A stretch of DNA of 64,000 nt, taken from positions 15,004,637-15,068,636 of the forward strand of contig NC_039358.1 of assembly GCF_003573695.1 (NCBI RefSeq), read 5' to 3'. The translations under genes were made by a program, and so were the position numbers. Shown piece after piece: positions 22,035-34,348 of this stretch; position 1 is the first letter of the stretch, and each line of letters begins with the position of its first letter. The DNA is from Papaver somniferum (Eukaryota; Streptophyta; Magnoliopsida; Ranunculales; Papaveraceae). Below the pieces are notes generated by a model. That model saw only the letters and a program-made list of their open reading frames with translations. It searched no databases and was not told the origin of the DNA.

Positions 22035-22699
22035 AACTGATGTATGAGATGTAAAACTTGTTCTTGGACTAGCCAAGTTTCCACCCAATTTGGGTTAGGT
22101 TAATTCCAATGTTAAATTGCACTGTTAGTTTTTAATGTGTGATGCTCCTGTTAACTTTCATTGCCCCTGTTAGTTGCATTTTCACTCTTAATTGCATTTG
22201 TTGTTATGTTAGTTTGCAATGTTATGTTAGTTTACTCACTGTTAATCACTGTTATGCTCAATGTTAGTTTGCCTAGTTACTCACTGTTACTCACTGTTAT
22301 GCTGTTTGTCATGTTCTAAACTATCATGATAGGGACTTGATGAATCTCTAATGTCTTATTGTATAGTACATTGATCACATTGCTTTAGAAGGCTAAGCAG
22401 GTTTAGGAAAAACTTGAACTTAGCTCATCATCACCTCACTTTCACAATGTATGCCAAGTATACTTTGTAGTTAGGTTCATGAGCTGCTGATAAGCTGCAA
22501 CTCAAGCTGAATTCATAATCCCTTGACTAGTTGTGCTGTAGAAAGACAATTAGTGCTTTGGAAATAATACCATAGTTGTGTTTAACTTTCTATAGGAGAA
22601 TACATAGTAAAAGTTAGAGTGAATTCAACCCCTAGTTCCCATCCATAATCAACCTTCCCTGTCATCCATAAATCCATCTTCAACTGTTAGTCTTGTTTT

Positions 22700-23080
22700 C
22701 TTTCACTTGTTTGTTTCATCTGCATTTTCTGTTTTGCATTTTCTTTACTACTTGCTTCCCCTCCTGCCACTTCTGTTGCATTTCTTCTACTGTTGCAATT
22801 GCTGCTGCAGCACTTGTGCTGCTGTGCTTTCCCTTGCTGCTGCCACTTCTTCTGTTGCTGCTGTAGCTTCCTCTGCTGCTGCTGCCTTTCTTGCACTGCT
22901 GCTGCCCCTCCTTGCCTTGTGCTGCTGTTGCAGTACTGCCTTCTTTTCTTGGCCCTGTGCACTGCTTGTGCTGCACTGCTGCTTCCTCTCCTGCTGCCAT
23001 TCTTTGTTGCAGCTGTTGTTTTCCCTTGTTGCAGCACTGTTGTTAGCCCAGCTGCTACTGCTTGCATCTGCTCTGCTGTG
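22700..23080. repeat. CTG-rich imperfect triplet tract in LTR2
   Basis: Dense CTG/TTG/TGC triplets (for example TGCTGCTGCAGCACTTGTG) create long overlapping open frames on both strands, rich in Leu/Cys or Gln/Ala. It is repeated at 27520-27890 in LTR3. LTR1 keeps only the end because of its deletion. It is compositional, not coding. Confidence 0.75.
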
Positions 23081-23636
23081 CACTCAAGCCCAAAGCTCAC
23101 TTCCAAAAGCCCAGAGCACAATTTGAGCCCAACTGTAAGACCAAAACCAAAGCCCAGTTCATTAAGGCCCAAGTCAAATTCATTGTTAAGGCCCAGCCCA
23201 ATTCATAAGTGAACAACTGAGCACAAGACTCAGTTCACTGTAAGGCCAGAGCCTAGTGAACTGTTAAGCCCAAGTCATAGTTGAACTGTTGAGCCCAAAG
23301 CTCAGACCAGTTTCTAGAACCAAAGCCCATTTGCACTTCAAAGATAACTGAGCCCAAGCTCAGTTCATTTTATCTTTAACAAACCCACTAAGCCCAATTC
23401 ATTCAAAGGGCATTCAAACCCATTAGTACTCAAGCCCAATCTAAGCCAAAAGGCTTCTAAGCCCAAAGCAAACTAGAAACCCAATTAGCTAAAACACTTC
23501 CGAAACACACCCGATCTCTGTGGATCGACCCGTACTTGCACGAGCTACAACTGACGACCGTGCACTTGCGGTATTACTGTAGGCCCGCGTTTCATTACGC
23601 TCAATTTTATACACATCTCCGGGCCCACCAAGTTTT

Positions 23637-23654
23637 TGGCGCCGCTGCCGGGGA
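23637..23654 (+). other. Primer binding site of internal C
   Basis: TGGCGCCGCTGCCGGGGA, identical to the site at 13841 and six bases after the LTR2 end. Confidence 0.85.
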
Positions 23655-25803
23655 TTGGTGTTGTGTTTTATCTGTGTTTTTCTTAGCTATTTTTGCATTT
23701 CATTGCATAGCATTTGCATCTGCATCTGCTTCACTTCATTTGCTGTTGGACCTGCTGATTCTGAACCTGTTTTTCCTCTGCTGGGACGCCACCAAGGAAA
23801 AGAACCAAAACCCAACTGGGTTTTTGCAACAATATCAGAGCAGCTGGGCTGTGCTTAAAAGGTAACCCATTTAAGAGAACCCGAATTGTGGGCTTCCAAT
23901 TTTTTTTAATTGTGGGCTTGTAATATTAAAGCCAATTTTTGGGCTTCTCTTATTTTCTGTTGGGTTTGTAATAATTTATTTGTGGGCTTGTTTGTTTAAT
24001 TTGTGGGCTTGTTTAAATTCTTTCATTGGACTTGTATTTTGGACTCTGGGTTTAAACCCAGCTGAGCTTGTAACCGATTGTGGGCTTGTTTCCACTCAAG
24101 AGTGGACCTCGAAACCAAAGTTTTAAAACAAACATCGGGCCTTAACCAACTGGGCCAAATTAAACTTTCAAAATTAAAACTTAGTGTTTCGTGGGCCGCA
24201 GCCTTCCTCCCATTCCATTAGAGGACCAACAGTGGGCTTGCTCCCAATTTCAAAAACCAAAAATTTCTCCCATAAAAACCAAAGTTTTCCAAATGTTTCC
24301 CTAAAAAACCAAAATTTTTCTTTTTCCCATCAAAACCAAATGACTCCCGCCAAAACCAAATGTCTCCCGACAAAACCAAAATTTTTTCCCAAATAGTCCA
24401 ATCCCATTAAAAACCAAAATTTGCTTGTAGATAATGTGTTAGTTCAATTTCCTTTTGTATATATTTTGTGCTCATCCATTGTGACTCCGAATATGTTGGA
24501 GTTTTGCCTTGGATAACGGAGTTTTAATTCTGCTTTCGCCGAAATCGGGTATTCTCTCTCCTTTTACTCTACTCAGCATGTTCCTCTTCATATATTGTTT
24601 TATAATTCTTTCCATATTTTGAAACATTGAGGACAATGTTTAGTTTAGGTTTGGGGGTATGGAATGGATACCATGATAATATGCTATAATTGAAAACGAA
24701 CTCCTTCTTCTTTTGAAAAAATCGAAAAAATTCAAAAAAATTAAAAAATAAAAAATTGAAAAAAACATAAAAATGGAGCTCATTTACCTTGAAATGTTGA
24801 CTCTTGTGCAAATATGTATTTTTTTTAGGAGTCTTAGTCTAGATATTTAGGCACCCTGATTCTAGCACAATTCACATAGTGATAAGAAATTTGCACGCGC
24901 ACGATCTACCAATACATGTATGGCCTCGATCTTCAAGGTGTTTGATAGGAAGTTACGATTGCCAATCACTTTAGAATACTGAACGAAACTTGACTAGCTT
25001 GTTCTTTGGTTGGTTGGGATAGAAGGTGGAGGTTACATTAAGAAAGACAACCATCGAATTTAACTGGGTGCATCAAAAAGGGCTACCTCTTGCAAAGTGT
25101 CATGTAATCTTTTGTTTCTTTTTGTTATGTATCAAAAGTGTTTCCTTTTGCAAAAAAAAAAAAAAAAATAAATAAATAAAAAAAAATCAAGTATTCCATC
25201 ATCTCTTGTTCCAAAAAATAAAAAGAGAATAGTCAATGTAAATAAGAGTCATGTAAAGAGTCATCTTTTGTGTTTTATTGTAATAAGCAAGGAGGGTGTA
25301 TGCCATTGATGTACAACGCAAGTAATTGTGAAATACCTCCAACTCATTCACAATTCTCGTAAAGTCCGGACAGCTAGCTAGATTTCGACCTTGGTTCTTA
25401 GCCTGAGAAACTATCTCTTGGTGATTAGTAGTCATAACTTCAGATCTTTCTTTACACATGTGTAGATACACTTTACACTCTTATCACATGTCTTTTTTTG
25501 TTATCAGTGCTAGGATTGTGCCTTCGATAGCTAGATTGACATCTCCATTTTGCTGTGAGCTTAAACTGTTTTGCACATGTCACATTTGATGGAATCTGAG
25601 CTTATATTTTGTCCTTAGGTTTTGTAGGCACACCTCTGGTAAACCTTCACGAGACTTCAACTCGTCCACTAGGGACACTTAGTGGTTTAAAAGGCTTAGT
25701 GCATACGCTAAATGCATTCGAGAGACCAGCGACAGTGGTATAGTTAGGATTTCCTTAGTTTTGTTTTACTTGAGGACAAGTAAAATTCAGGTTTGGGGGT
25801 ATT
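23655..25803 (+). mobile_element. Internal C of the T array, ORF deleted
   Basis: The leader (23655-24420) matches the leader of internal A, including the TGGGCTT motifs and CTCCC/AAACCAAA repeats. It then jumps near 24425 to sequence equivalent to the end of the ORF region (about 16400), so the ORF is gone. The 3' UTR follows, with polypurine-like copies at 24647-24659 and 25789-25801. The leader also has a stretch (about 24067-24190) not seen in internal A. Confidence 0.85.
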
Positions 25804-28437
25804 TGATGAGTGCCAAATATTGTATATATTTATTCCTTTTTGTTGGCATTTTAACTCATCTTTTATGCATTAATTCTACATTTTATCCCATATTCTGTAT
25901 TTTCATTGTTTTCAAGAATAAATATTTTTATTAATTAATTTTGCATTTTTAGGTAATAAATAAAGTTCGGATGAGTCGCGGAGCGAAAAGAGCAGAAAAG
26001 TAGTGAAAAGCCGGGAGAAATTACGCAAGGAAGCTGCGAAGAATGGTGCGCACAACCTCATTTTCTACACACAAAAGCGCCTCCGTTCTCAGCCATCAGA
26101 TCATTTCTCAGAAGCATCCGACGGTCGCTCCTTCATAGATCATCAAAATCTGATGTCCCTACCGAGCACCACAGCGCTGAAATTCCAAGCCTTCAGATTA
26201 GATGGTAGTTGAATCCAACGGTCGCTCCTATGCCTGTGCATCAACTCCCGATGATTCCGCCTTACACTACAGTACCTAACTCCATCTGGTGCCGTTAACT
26301 TCGTTGCACCTCAGAATCCGACGGTCGCTTCACACATCCTTCCATCTATCCGTTCGATTCCACTCAGATCCAATGATCCAACATCTCAGATTCTCCAACA
26401 TCTAAATTTGATATCCCGCCTCACACAGTAGCAGCCTATACCTATACCCTGAACCCGACCCATTCTTCTCCTCTTTCTTTCTTCTCCTCCACCCGACAGT
26501 AGCTCTGCAACTGCAACTGCACCTCCCCTCTCTGCCATGCCGCTGTCGCTTACACCACCATCACCTCCACAGTTCTGCCACCACCACCAGTTCCATCACT
26601 GCCACTACCATCCCCAACACCCTAGCCTAGCTATTTTCTTCATCTCACAACCTCTGAAACCCTAGGTTTTGGGGTGAGTAAAATAGCTAGAAATTAGGGG
26701 ACAATAGGAGAAGGAAAAGCATCAGAGAAACATCAAGAAGCATGGGTCGAGCAAATTTTGGAGTTTGGAAGCTAAATTTTGGGTAATAATTTAAACCCTA
26801 ATTGTACTGTTGAGTGAGGACATTTGGGGAAAATGGGTGTAAACCCTAATTTGCTAATTTAGGTATAAATAGAACTGATGTATGAGATGTAAAACTTGTA
26901 CTTGGACTAGCCAAGTTTCCCCCTGTTTGGGTTAGGATAATTGTTCCTGCACTTGTTCAATGTATGATATCCCTGTAATGCTTGTGTTCTTGTTGTATGT
27001 GTATCCTGTTAGTATGTTAGTATGTTAGATGTTTGTGTCACATGTTAATTTCAGTTCAATGTTTGTTTGTGTGTGTTCATGTTAGACCTTCTATTCACTG
27101 TTAAATGCTCAACTGTTATGCTGTTTGTCATGTTCTAAATCACCCTGCTAGGGACTTGATGAATATCTAATGTCTTATTGTATAGTACATTGATCACATT
27201 GCTTTAGAAGGCTAAGCAGGTTTAGGAAAAACTTGAACTTAGCTCATCATCACCTCACTTTCACAATGTATGCCAAGTATACTTTGTAGTTAGGTTCATG
27301 AGCTGCTGATAAGCTGCAACTCAAGCTGAATTCATAATCCCTTGACTAGTTGTGCTGTAGAAAGACAATTAGTGCTTTGGAAATAATACCATAGTTGTGT
27401 TTAACTTTCTATAGGAGAATACATAGTAAAAGTTAGAGTGAATTCAACCCCTAGTTCCCATCCATAATCAACCTTCCCTGTCATCCATAAATCCATCTTC
27501 AACTGTTAGTCTTGTTTTCTTTCACTTGTTTGTTTCATCTGCATTTTCTGTTTTGCATTTTCTTTACTACTTGCTTCCCCTCCTGCCACTTCTGTTGCAT
27601 TTCTTCTACTGTTGCAATTGCTGCTGCAGCACTTGTGCTGCTGTGCTTTCCCTTGCTGCTGCCACTTCTTCTGTTGCTGCTGTAGCTTCCTCTGCTGCTG
27701 CTGCCTTTCTTGCACTGCTGCTGCCACTCCTTGCCTTGTGCTGCTGTTGCAGTACTGCCTTCTTTTCTTGGCCCTGTGCACTGCTGCTTCCTCTCCTGCT
27801 GCCATTCTTTGTTGCAGCTGTTGTTTTCCCTTGTTGCAGCACTGTTGTTAGCCCAGCTGCTACTGCTTGCATCTGCTCTGCTGTGCACTCAAGCCCAAAG
27901 CTCACTTCCAAAAGCCCAGAGCACAATTTGAGCCCAACTGTAAGACCAAAACCAAAGCCCAGTTCATTAAGGCCCAAGTCAAATTCATTGTTAAGGCCCA
28001 GCCCAATTCATAAGTGAACAACTGAGCACAAGACTCAGTTCACTGTAAGGCCAGAGCCTAGTGAACTGTTAAGCCCAAGTCATAGTTGAACTGTTGAGCC
28101 CAAAGCTCAGACCAGTTTCTAGAACCAAAGCCCATTTGCACTTCAAAGATAACTGAGCCCAAGCTCAGTTCATTTTATCTTTAACAAACCCACTAAGCCC
28201 AATTCATTCAAAGGGCATTCAAACCCATTAGCACTCAAAACCCCATTTAAGCCAAAAGGCTTCTAAACCCAAAGCAAATCTAGGAACCCAATTAGCTAAA
28301 ACACTTCTGAAACACACCCAATCTCTGTGGATCGACCCGTACTTGCACGAGCTACAACTGACGACCGTGCACTTGCGGTATTACTGTAGGCCCGCGTTTC
28401 ATTACGCTCAATTTTATACACATCTCCGGGCCCACCA
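25804..28437 (+). repeat. T array LTR3, complete (2634 bp)
   Basis: It starts TGATGAGTGCC after the polypurine tract and ends GGGCCCACCA, followed by the target duplication TTAAC. No primer site follows, because host (C2) sequence resumes. Two blocks (about 26272-26615 and 26920-27140) differ from LTR2. The TATA box is at 26864-26872. Confidence 0.92.
26864..26872 (+). promoter_or_regulatory. TATA box of LTR3
   Basis: TATAAATAG in the same context as in LTR2. Being the outermost 3' LTR, a transcript from here would read out into C2 and G1. Confidence 0.6.
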
Positions 28438-28551
28438 TTAACCTACAGGGTTTCCTGAAAAACCCAAGGTTAAAGGAGAATAAACTGTAGCTTATGCAAC
28501 TAGTATCACACAGGAGGTGTGGGGATTAAGTTTCCCAGTTGCTAGAGTTCT

Positions 28552-28561
28552 CCTTTATATA
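28552..28561 (-). promoter_or_regulatory. TATA box of solo LTR C2
   Basis: The minus strand reads TATATAAAGG, collinear with TATATAAGG at 57327 and 63469 in the C3 LTRs. The array T insertion lies just downstream of it in the transcription direction, about 110 bp away. Confidence 0.5.
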
Positions 28562-29024
28562 GTTTTTCAAATCATGGTTTACAATCTAAGTTACCTTGGT
28601 AACAAAGCATTCAATATTCACCGTTAGATGAAAACCTGATTATATTCAAGCTAATATCTTTCAACCGTTAGATCGAACTTAGCTTGTTGCACACAAATGA
28701 AAAGTGACTTCATTTAGATATGAGTAACCGTACCAAAATATGTACACATTTGTTGGCTCAACAATAGTTAACCGATGTTAGCCATATGGACATCAACCTT
28801 ATTCATCTTAACCACAACTAGTTCAAATGACTCAAATGAAACTAGTTCTAGAGTTGTTCAATTGTTATATTCTCATAGAATTATACAAGACACAATTGAA
28901 GCAAAACCGATTTTGATTCACTCAATTCAAGGCATGAACATTATATCCACGGTTTGCAAAAGATTGCATTCCTTATTATATAAATGTATTAGTTCATGGA
29001 AAAACCGGTTTAGAACATAACCCA

Positions 29025-29265
29025 CTCAAGTATGCAAACGGATACACATGCCTTAGTGGCCGGACTGAGTTTGGGTTCACCAGTATGCGAATGGGTAAGC
29101 ATACCACCAAACTCAGTAAAGTCCCTGAACTTGAAACTCACGCCAGTACGCGAACCGGTATTCTTACTTAGTTCCCGGACCTCTACTGAACCAATCAGTA
29201 CGCTACGGGTATGCATACAATAGTTCCCAGACTTGGATTACACATATGAAAGTACGCATACTGTG
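29025..29265. repeat. GTACGCGAAC / GTATGCATAC repeat island in C2 LTR
   Basis: Units such as CCAGTACGCGAACCGGTAT, CAGTATGCGAATGGGTAAG and CAGTACGCTACGGGTATGC recur about every 40-60 bp. The location, 620-870 bp from the LTR 5' end, is equivalent to the islands in the other copia LTRs. Confidence 0.6.
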
Positions 29266-29895
29266 CTTATATCAAATTGTTCTAAACTCTAATTTCAACC
29301 ATTGAAACATTCTCGGAAGACGACAATAGCCATCTCACACAAACTATTAGCTTCAAAGAAATTTTCAAGTGATCGAATAATCAATACGAAATATTTCGAG
29401 TCTACATCAAATGACTGTGTCACACAAATCATGTAAGATGTTACCAAGAGATTTTCACATGATCATCTTTTGACTTTAGTCAAGAATATAAGATGAACTC
29501 GGTTAAATCGAAAGCCTACCAATACTTATTTCGAGAAATAAGTAAACGAGTTAAACTCAGCTCGAAATATCAAATGTGTATAATTGAAGTCTATATAGTT
29601 ATACGACTTTTGTATCAAATAGGAGATAGAGTAGATAGACTTTTGAGTGATAAATGAGTTAAAGTCTCCATATACCTTTTGTTGTTGAAGTTCCACAAGC
29701 TCCCCTTAGTAGTTCTTCGTCTTCAATTGATGAACGCCGTGAAGTCTAATATTCAACTACACTTTCTATCATAATCCAAGACTTATCTATAAGTAGACTA
29801 TAAATCAATACTTATAGTTTTGGCAACTAAACTTGACAAAAAAATTTAAGATAGCAACGGTTGCGAGTTCAACCAAGCAGTGCTCTAACACCTAG

Positions 29896-30990
29896 TATCC
29901 GAGTTATAGTCTCGAGGGAGTTAACCAGAGGTGTACTCACAAAACCTTTACTCCAAACCCTAGCTACCTATGCAGAACCTTGGAACGGCTCTAAATAATT
30001 TCTTTAGTTGGCATACTCTCATTGACTACATGAGGAAGTACCCTGATGCAAATCCAATTCATATATAAGTGACAGATCTCTACTCATATGGTCACGCTAT
30101 GGACATCCGTATCCGAAATCAAAAAAATCACATGAATAGATTAAGAAGATGGATATAAAGATAGATGGTTTGCGATGTTGACTAAGTTGAACGGTGTTTC
30201 CCATATCTGTCTGAAGGTCACTTCCAGGATGAACCTATGAATCCTAGTGGATTGAGATACTGGTCTGAACTATAATATCAACACAACTGGTATATACAAG
30301 GGGACCAGTGGTCAATAATCCTAATACTAGATCAACTCAGTTGGTATACGCAGAGGGCCCAGCAGTCGATTTTATTAAACAATAATAAATAAATAAATAT
30401 TTTTCATATATATATATATACTCCGATAGGTCTAATTGGTCTGGTATCTTCTCTCTCTCTTTTTTTAGTAACTCAACCACTCTATTTCATCCTGGCGGTG
30501 ATAACAATTCTATGTTGCTGCTCCACCAAATCACTTAGAGAAACAAGAAGTTTGCAAAAATAAAAACATAAAGTAATAGGACAACTCCAAGATACGGTGA
30601 AACTACTATGTTATTTCTAACATCTGAACTCTACGCTTTTCTAAATAAAATTTATTTTTGGGTTCCTCAATTCCTACAACCAAGATGTTTCCATCCACTT
30701 AGAGCTATCCTGAGTTGGCACAAGTTTCTAGGCTCTGGAGTTTATTTATTGCAACTAAAATATAACAAAAAGTTTCTTCCCCACCCACAAACTTAAATCT
30801 AACATTGTCATCAAAGTTTCTAATGAAAGAGCAATACCATAAGTATAAGTAACATGAGGAATCAGTAAAGAGAGAAGTCGGAAAGATAGTACTCGGGTGA
30901 AGCATAACAATCCTTGTATAGATAATAAGGAGAAAAATAAAAGCCAAAAACCTAAAAAAAATAATATTGTGCAATATACGACTACCTCAA
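29896..30990 (-). mobile_element. G1 3' untranslated region
   Basis: This lies between the end of integrase (30994) and the polypurine region at 11040. It contains a TA repeat (about 30406-30420) and short non-coding stretches. A few minus ORFs of 80-90 residues have no domain and look spurious. Confidence 0.5.
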
Positions 30991-30993
30991 TGG

Positions 30994-33614
30994 TCAATCA
31001 AGGTAAACAAAGTCCTCTAGAAAGACCTTCTCAACATCACCTGTAGAAAAAGGCTCTAAAAAGGGCTTCAATCTATGACCGTTAACCTTTGAAGAACTTA
31101 TACCATATGGGGTCTCAATTTCAACAGTGCCATGAGGAAAAACAACACGGACCACAAAAGGACCGGTCCACCGAGAGCGCAACTTCCCGGGGAATAGATA
31201 CAAACGAGTGTCATACAAAAGAACATTTTGACCGAGAAAAAATGACTTTCGTAAAATATTTATATCATGCAAAAGTTTCATTTTGTTCTTATACTCCTTA
31301 GCACTATCGTATGCATCTTTACGGGTTTCTTCCAACTCATTGAGTTGGAGCTTTATGTGAGCTCATTCCTTCTCAAGTGAAAAATTAACTTGCTTACCTA
31401 TGCTCTAACTCAAAAGGAGGGTGACATGCCTTGCAAAATACTAGACGATAAGGAAACATTCCAATGAGGGTCTTAAATAAGGTACGGTAAGCCCATAAGG
31501 CACCAGTAAGCCTCGACAACCAGTATTTCCTATTAGGATTAACTGTTTCTATAAAATACGCTTAAATTTCCTATTGGAGACCTCTACCTGACCACTAGTC
31601 TGTGGGTGATATGGAGTAGCTACTTTGTGGGTAACACCGTATCATTTCATTAAAAGAGCGAACGGTTTATTACAAAAGTGTGACCCTCCATCACTAATTA
31701 TAGCTCACGGTGTACCAAAACGTGTAAGTATATTCTCTTTAAAAAACTGGACTACGACCTTATGGTCATTTATTTTACACGGAACTGCCTCAACACACTT
31801 AGGCACATAGTCTACAACGACAAGTATGTAAAGATAACCAAAAGAATTATGAAATTGACCCATAAAATCAATGCATGCCCCACACATTAAAGGCCTCAAT
31901 CACTAAAATAGGGTTAAAAGCCATCATATTTCTACGAGAAAAGTTCCCTAACTTCTGGAAATGCTCACAAAAAGCACAATAACTATGAGAGTCTTTAAAC
32001 AACGAAGGCCAATAAAATCCACACTCCAATATCTTAGCAACAGTCTTCTTAGCACTAAAGTGACCCCCACAAGCATGCTCATGACAAAAGGAACTAATAT
32101 TGGACTGGTCACTCTCATGTATACATCTCCTAGTAATCTGGTCTAGACAATACTTAAAAAAATGGATCATCCAAAAAAGAAATGTTTAACCTCGGCTAAA
32201 AACCTTGAGCGATCTTGTTTACCCCAATGTTGAGGCATTCGGCCAGTAACAAGATAATTCACTATATTCGTATACTAAGGTAATTGGGAAAAAAAGAAAA
32301 GTTATTCATCAGGAAAGTTATCCCTCATAGGCGGGGAATCATTAAGGGAATCAACAACTAGCCTAGACAAGTGTTATGCTATTATATTGTTTGCACATTT
32401 TTTGTCTCTAATATCTGCATAAAATTCTTGGAACAAAAGGATCCATCTAATTAATCTAGGTTTGATATCCTTCTTAAAAAAAAAGTATTCCAAAGCAGCA
32501 TGATCAGTTAGATTACGACCTTAAAACCTAATAGGTAAGATCTAAACTTATCGAAGGCAGAAATGATTGCTACAAGCTCCTTTTCGGTAGTTGTATAGTT
32601 CGGTTGGGAATCATTCAGAGTTTTGCCAGCATAGTAAATCACATGAAGTAATTTGTTTTCTCGGTAACACAAAACAACACCTATAGCATAATCCGAAGCA
32701 TTACACATAATCTCAAAGGGTGGGTTCCAGTTAGGTTCCCGGACTATGATAGCGGTAGTGAGTAAAGTATTAAGCTTCTCAAAAGCCTCTAAAAAAGCAT
32801 CATCAAAGACAAACTTAACATCTTTCGCATGTAAATTGCAAATAGGTCTAGAAATCAAGATAAAATTCTTAATGAATCGGCGATAAAAACCTGCATGCCC
32901 TAAAAATGACCTAATTTCTCTTACGATTTTTGGGCCTTGTAAAGTCTTAATAAGGTCAACTTTGGATTTGTCTACCTATGTACCCTTTGGATATATGATA
33001 TGCCCTAATACAATTCCTGATTACACAATATGATTGCTTCTTGATTGTTTTATTATAATTAAAGTAAATTACAAAAATGTTAATTCCTGATTTAACCATG
33101 AAATTACATTTTTCCCAATTAAGCACTATATTCTTTTCCTTACACCCAGTCAACACTAATGTCAAATGATGCAAGCACTCATCAAAAGATGAACCAAACA
33201 TTGAAAAGTCATCCATCAAGACCTCCAAAAATCGTTCTACCATATCAGAAAATATGTTCATCCTAAAACGCTGAAAAGATGCAGGGGCATTACATAACCC
33301 GAACGACATGCGTCTATATACAAAGTACCAAAGGTACAGGTAAAAGTGGTTTTTTTCTTGGTCTTCTGGGGAAATAACGATCTGATTATAATCAGAGTAA
33401 CCATCTGAGAAGCAATAATGACTATGTCCAGCTAATCGCTTCAACATTTGGTCGATAAAAGGAAGGGAAAAGTGGTCATTCCTTGTGACCTTGTTCAATT
33501 TCCTACAGTCAATATACATATGCCATCCCGTGGCACTCGGGTTGGGATTAACTCATTGTTATCATTCTGGACTACAATGATACTTGATTTCTTGGGAACA
33601 ACCTGAATGGGAAT
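30994..33614 (-). pseudogene. pol: G1 pol, 3' half: reverse transcriptase, RNase H, integrase (broken)
   Basis: Read on the minus strand, the order is typical Ty3/gypsy. Reverse transcriptase is at 33519-32956 (IDCRKLNKVTRND, FGLCNAPASFQR, catalytic LMDDFS kept). RNase H is at 32858-32508 (FEIMCNASDYAIG, where the usual Asp after Cys is Asn; TTTEKELVAI). The integrase zinc-binding part is at 32170-31868 (GGHFSAKKT, FYWPSLFKD, C..C). The integrase core follows at 31899-31600 (CIDFMGQF, ISDGGSHF) and the C-terminal GPF motif at 31335-30994. Stops at 31705-31707 and 31642-31644 are TGA where Arg is usual, consistent with CGA-to-TGA change. Frameshifts occur elsewhere. Sequence features are those of the Athila lineage. 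The gene is interrupted at 33615 by element Y and continues at 48221. Confidence 0.88.
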
Positions 33615-34348
33615 TATAGATGGTGGATTTTCGACAAAGGCTAAAATCGTAAACCCGTAATTATATATGCTCCTGATCTAGCAATCAGACGAGTATTGAG
33701 GCTCATGTCTCTTATCTAAAGCGTGAAAACTCATGCCACGAGAATCTCTGACTGAGAATACTGTCTCTCAGAGTATATGTAGATGTGTAGTCTCTCAGCT
33801 GAGGCAACGGCATATCTCATGAATACTGAGCAACTTCAGTGACCGCTTCCATATAGAATCGCAAGATTAGAAGGCTCCTAGACAGCTTGCCTGCTAGTAT
33901 AGAGCAATAACGTCTTCAGGATGTAACAATATTTTCCCTGACTGTATAGAAGAAATATGAAGCTTCAACAAGCTCATATCACTCAACTCCTGAATAATTA
34001 ATACTCCTAGACGATCGTACTAGTATAAATCCATCAATTAATTATTCCTAAATCATTAGATTCATTCACTGAGTCCTTGAGAAAATATTCAATATTTTTC
34101 ATAATATTTCGTTACTTCAATTCATGGTTTTCTCGACAGAGCTCCATGGGTTAGTAATAAATATTCAGCATACGAGCATCTGAGCTACCTTCGAGTACGC
34201 CCCGACCCAAATGATGCAAGTGTACTCAAAAATAATGCACTAACGAGCACCTGAATCCACAAACGATACTCTCAAAACACGACGGGACAATGAACCTATG
34301 CAAAATAGGAAAGGAAATAATAAATAATAAAATATTAACCAAGGTGCT

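Larger units (their letters stand above)
20979..23630 (+). repeat. T array LTR2, complete (2652 bp)
   Basis: It runs from TGATGAGTGCC to GGGCCCACCA. It has a TATAAATAG box at 22026-22034, a CTG-rich tract at 22700-23080 and an AGCCCA-rich end. It differs from LTR3 in two blocks, 21460-21780 and 22085-22330, while the surrounding sequence is nearly identical. A 15-bp insertion (TTGTGCTGCACTGC region near 22966) is absent from LTR1 and LTR3. Confidence 0.92.
12195..28437 (+). mobile_element. T, tandem four-LTR array of a non-autonomous Athila/Tat-like element
   Basis: The order is LTR1 (12195-13834), internal A (13835-17794), LTR1b (17795-18668, 3' part lost), internal B (18669-20978), LTR2 (20979-23630), internal C (23631-25803), LTR3 (25804-28437). 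The outer LTRs are flanked by TTAAC at 12190-12194 and 28438-28442, so the whole 16.2 kb occupies a single insertion site and the extra units arose afterwards or were inserted as a multimer. All LTRs start TGATGAGTGCCAAATA, and the complete ones end GGGCCCACCA. Internal regions carry a tRNA-Asp-type primer site, one ORF with a zinc knuckle and a polypurine tract, but no pol. Confidence 0.92.
11162..29890 (-). mobile_element. C2, copia solo LTR with CCTAG target duplication, split by array T
   Basis: The left end TGAAAACCGGGGGTCTAACAACC (11162) is the reverse complement of the C3 LTR 3' end, and the right end CTCTAACA is at 29890. CCTAG occurs at 11157-11161 and again at 29891-29895. No primer site or internal region adjoins either end, so this is a solo LTR left by recombination between the two LTRs of a copia element. 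Its sequence is 11162-12194 plus 28443-29890 (about 2.48 kb). The interruption is array T, and the text on both sides of it aligns with one continuous stretch of the C3 LTR near 57430-57460. Confidence 0.88.

Noticed and set aside
22687..23212. Overlapping frames of 94-163 codons on both strands in LTR2 (and 27506-28017 in LTR3), rich in Cys/Leu or Gln/Ala
   Set aside because: They come from the triplet-rich tract, occupy several frames at once and lie inside LTRs; no domain and no typical gene start.
29010..29223. Short ORFs on both strands in the C2 LTR island
   Set aside because: Created by the GTACGCGAAC repeats; no conservation as protein among the copia LTRs.
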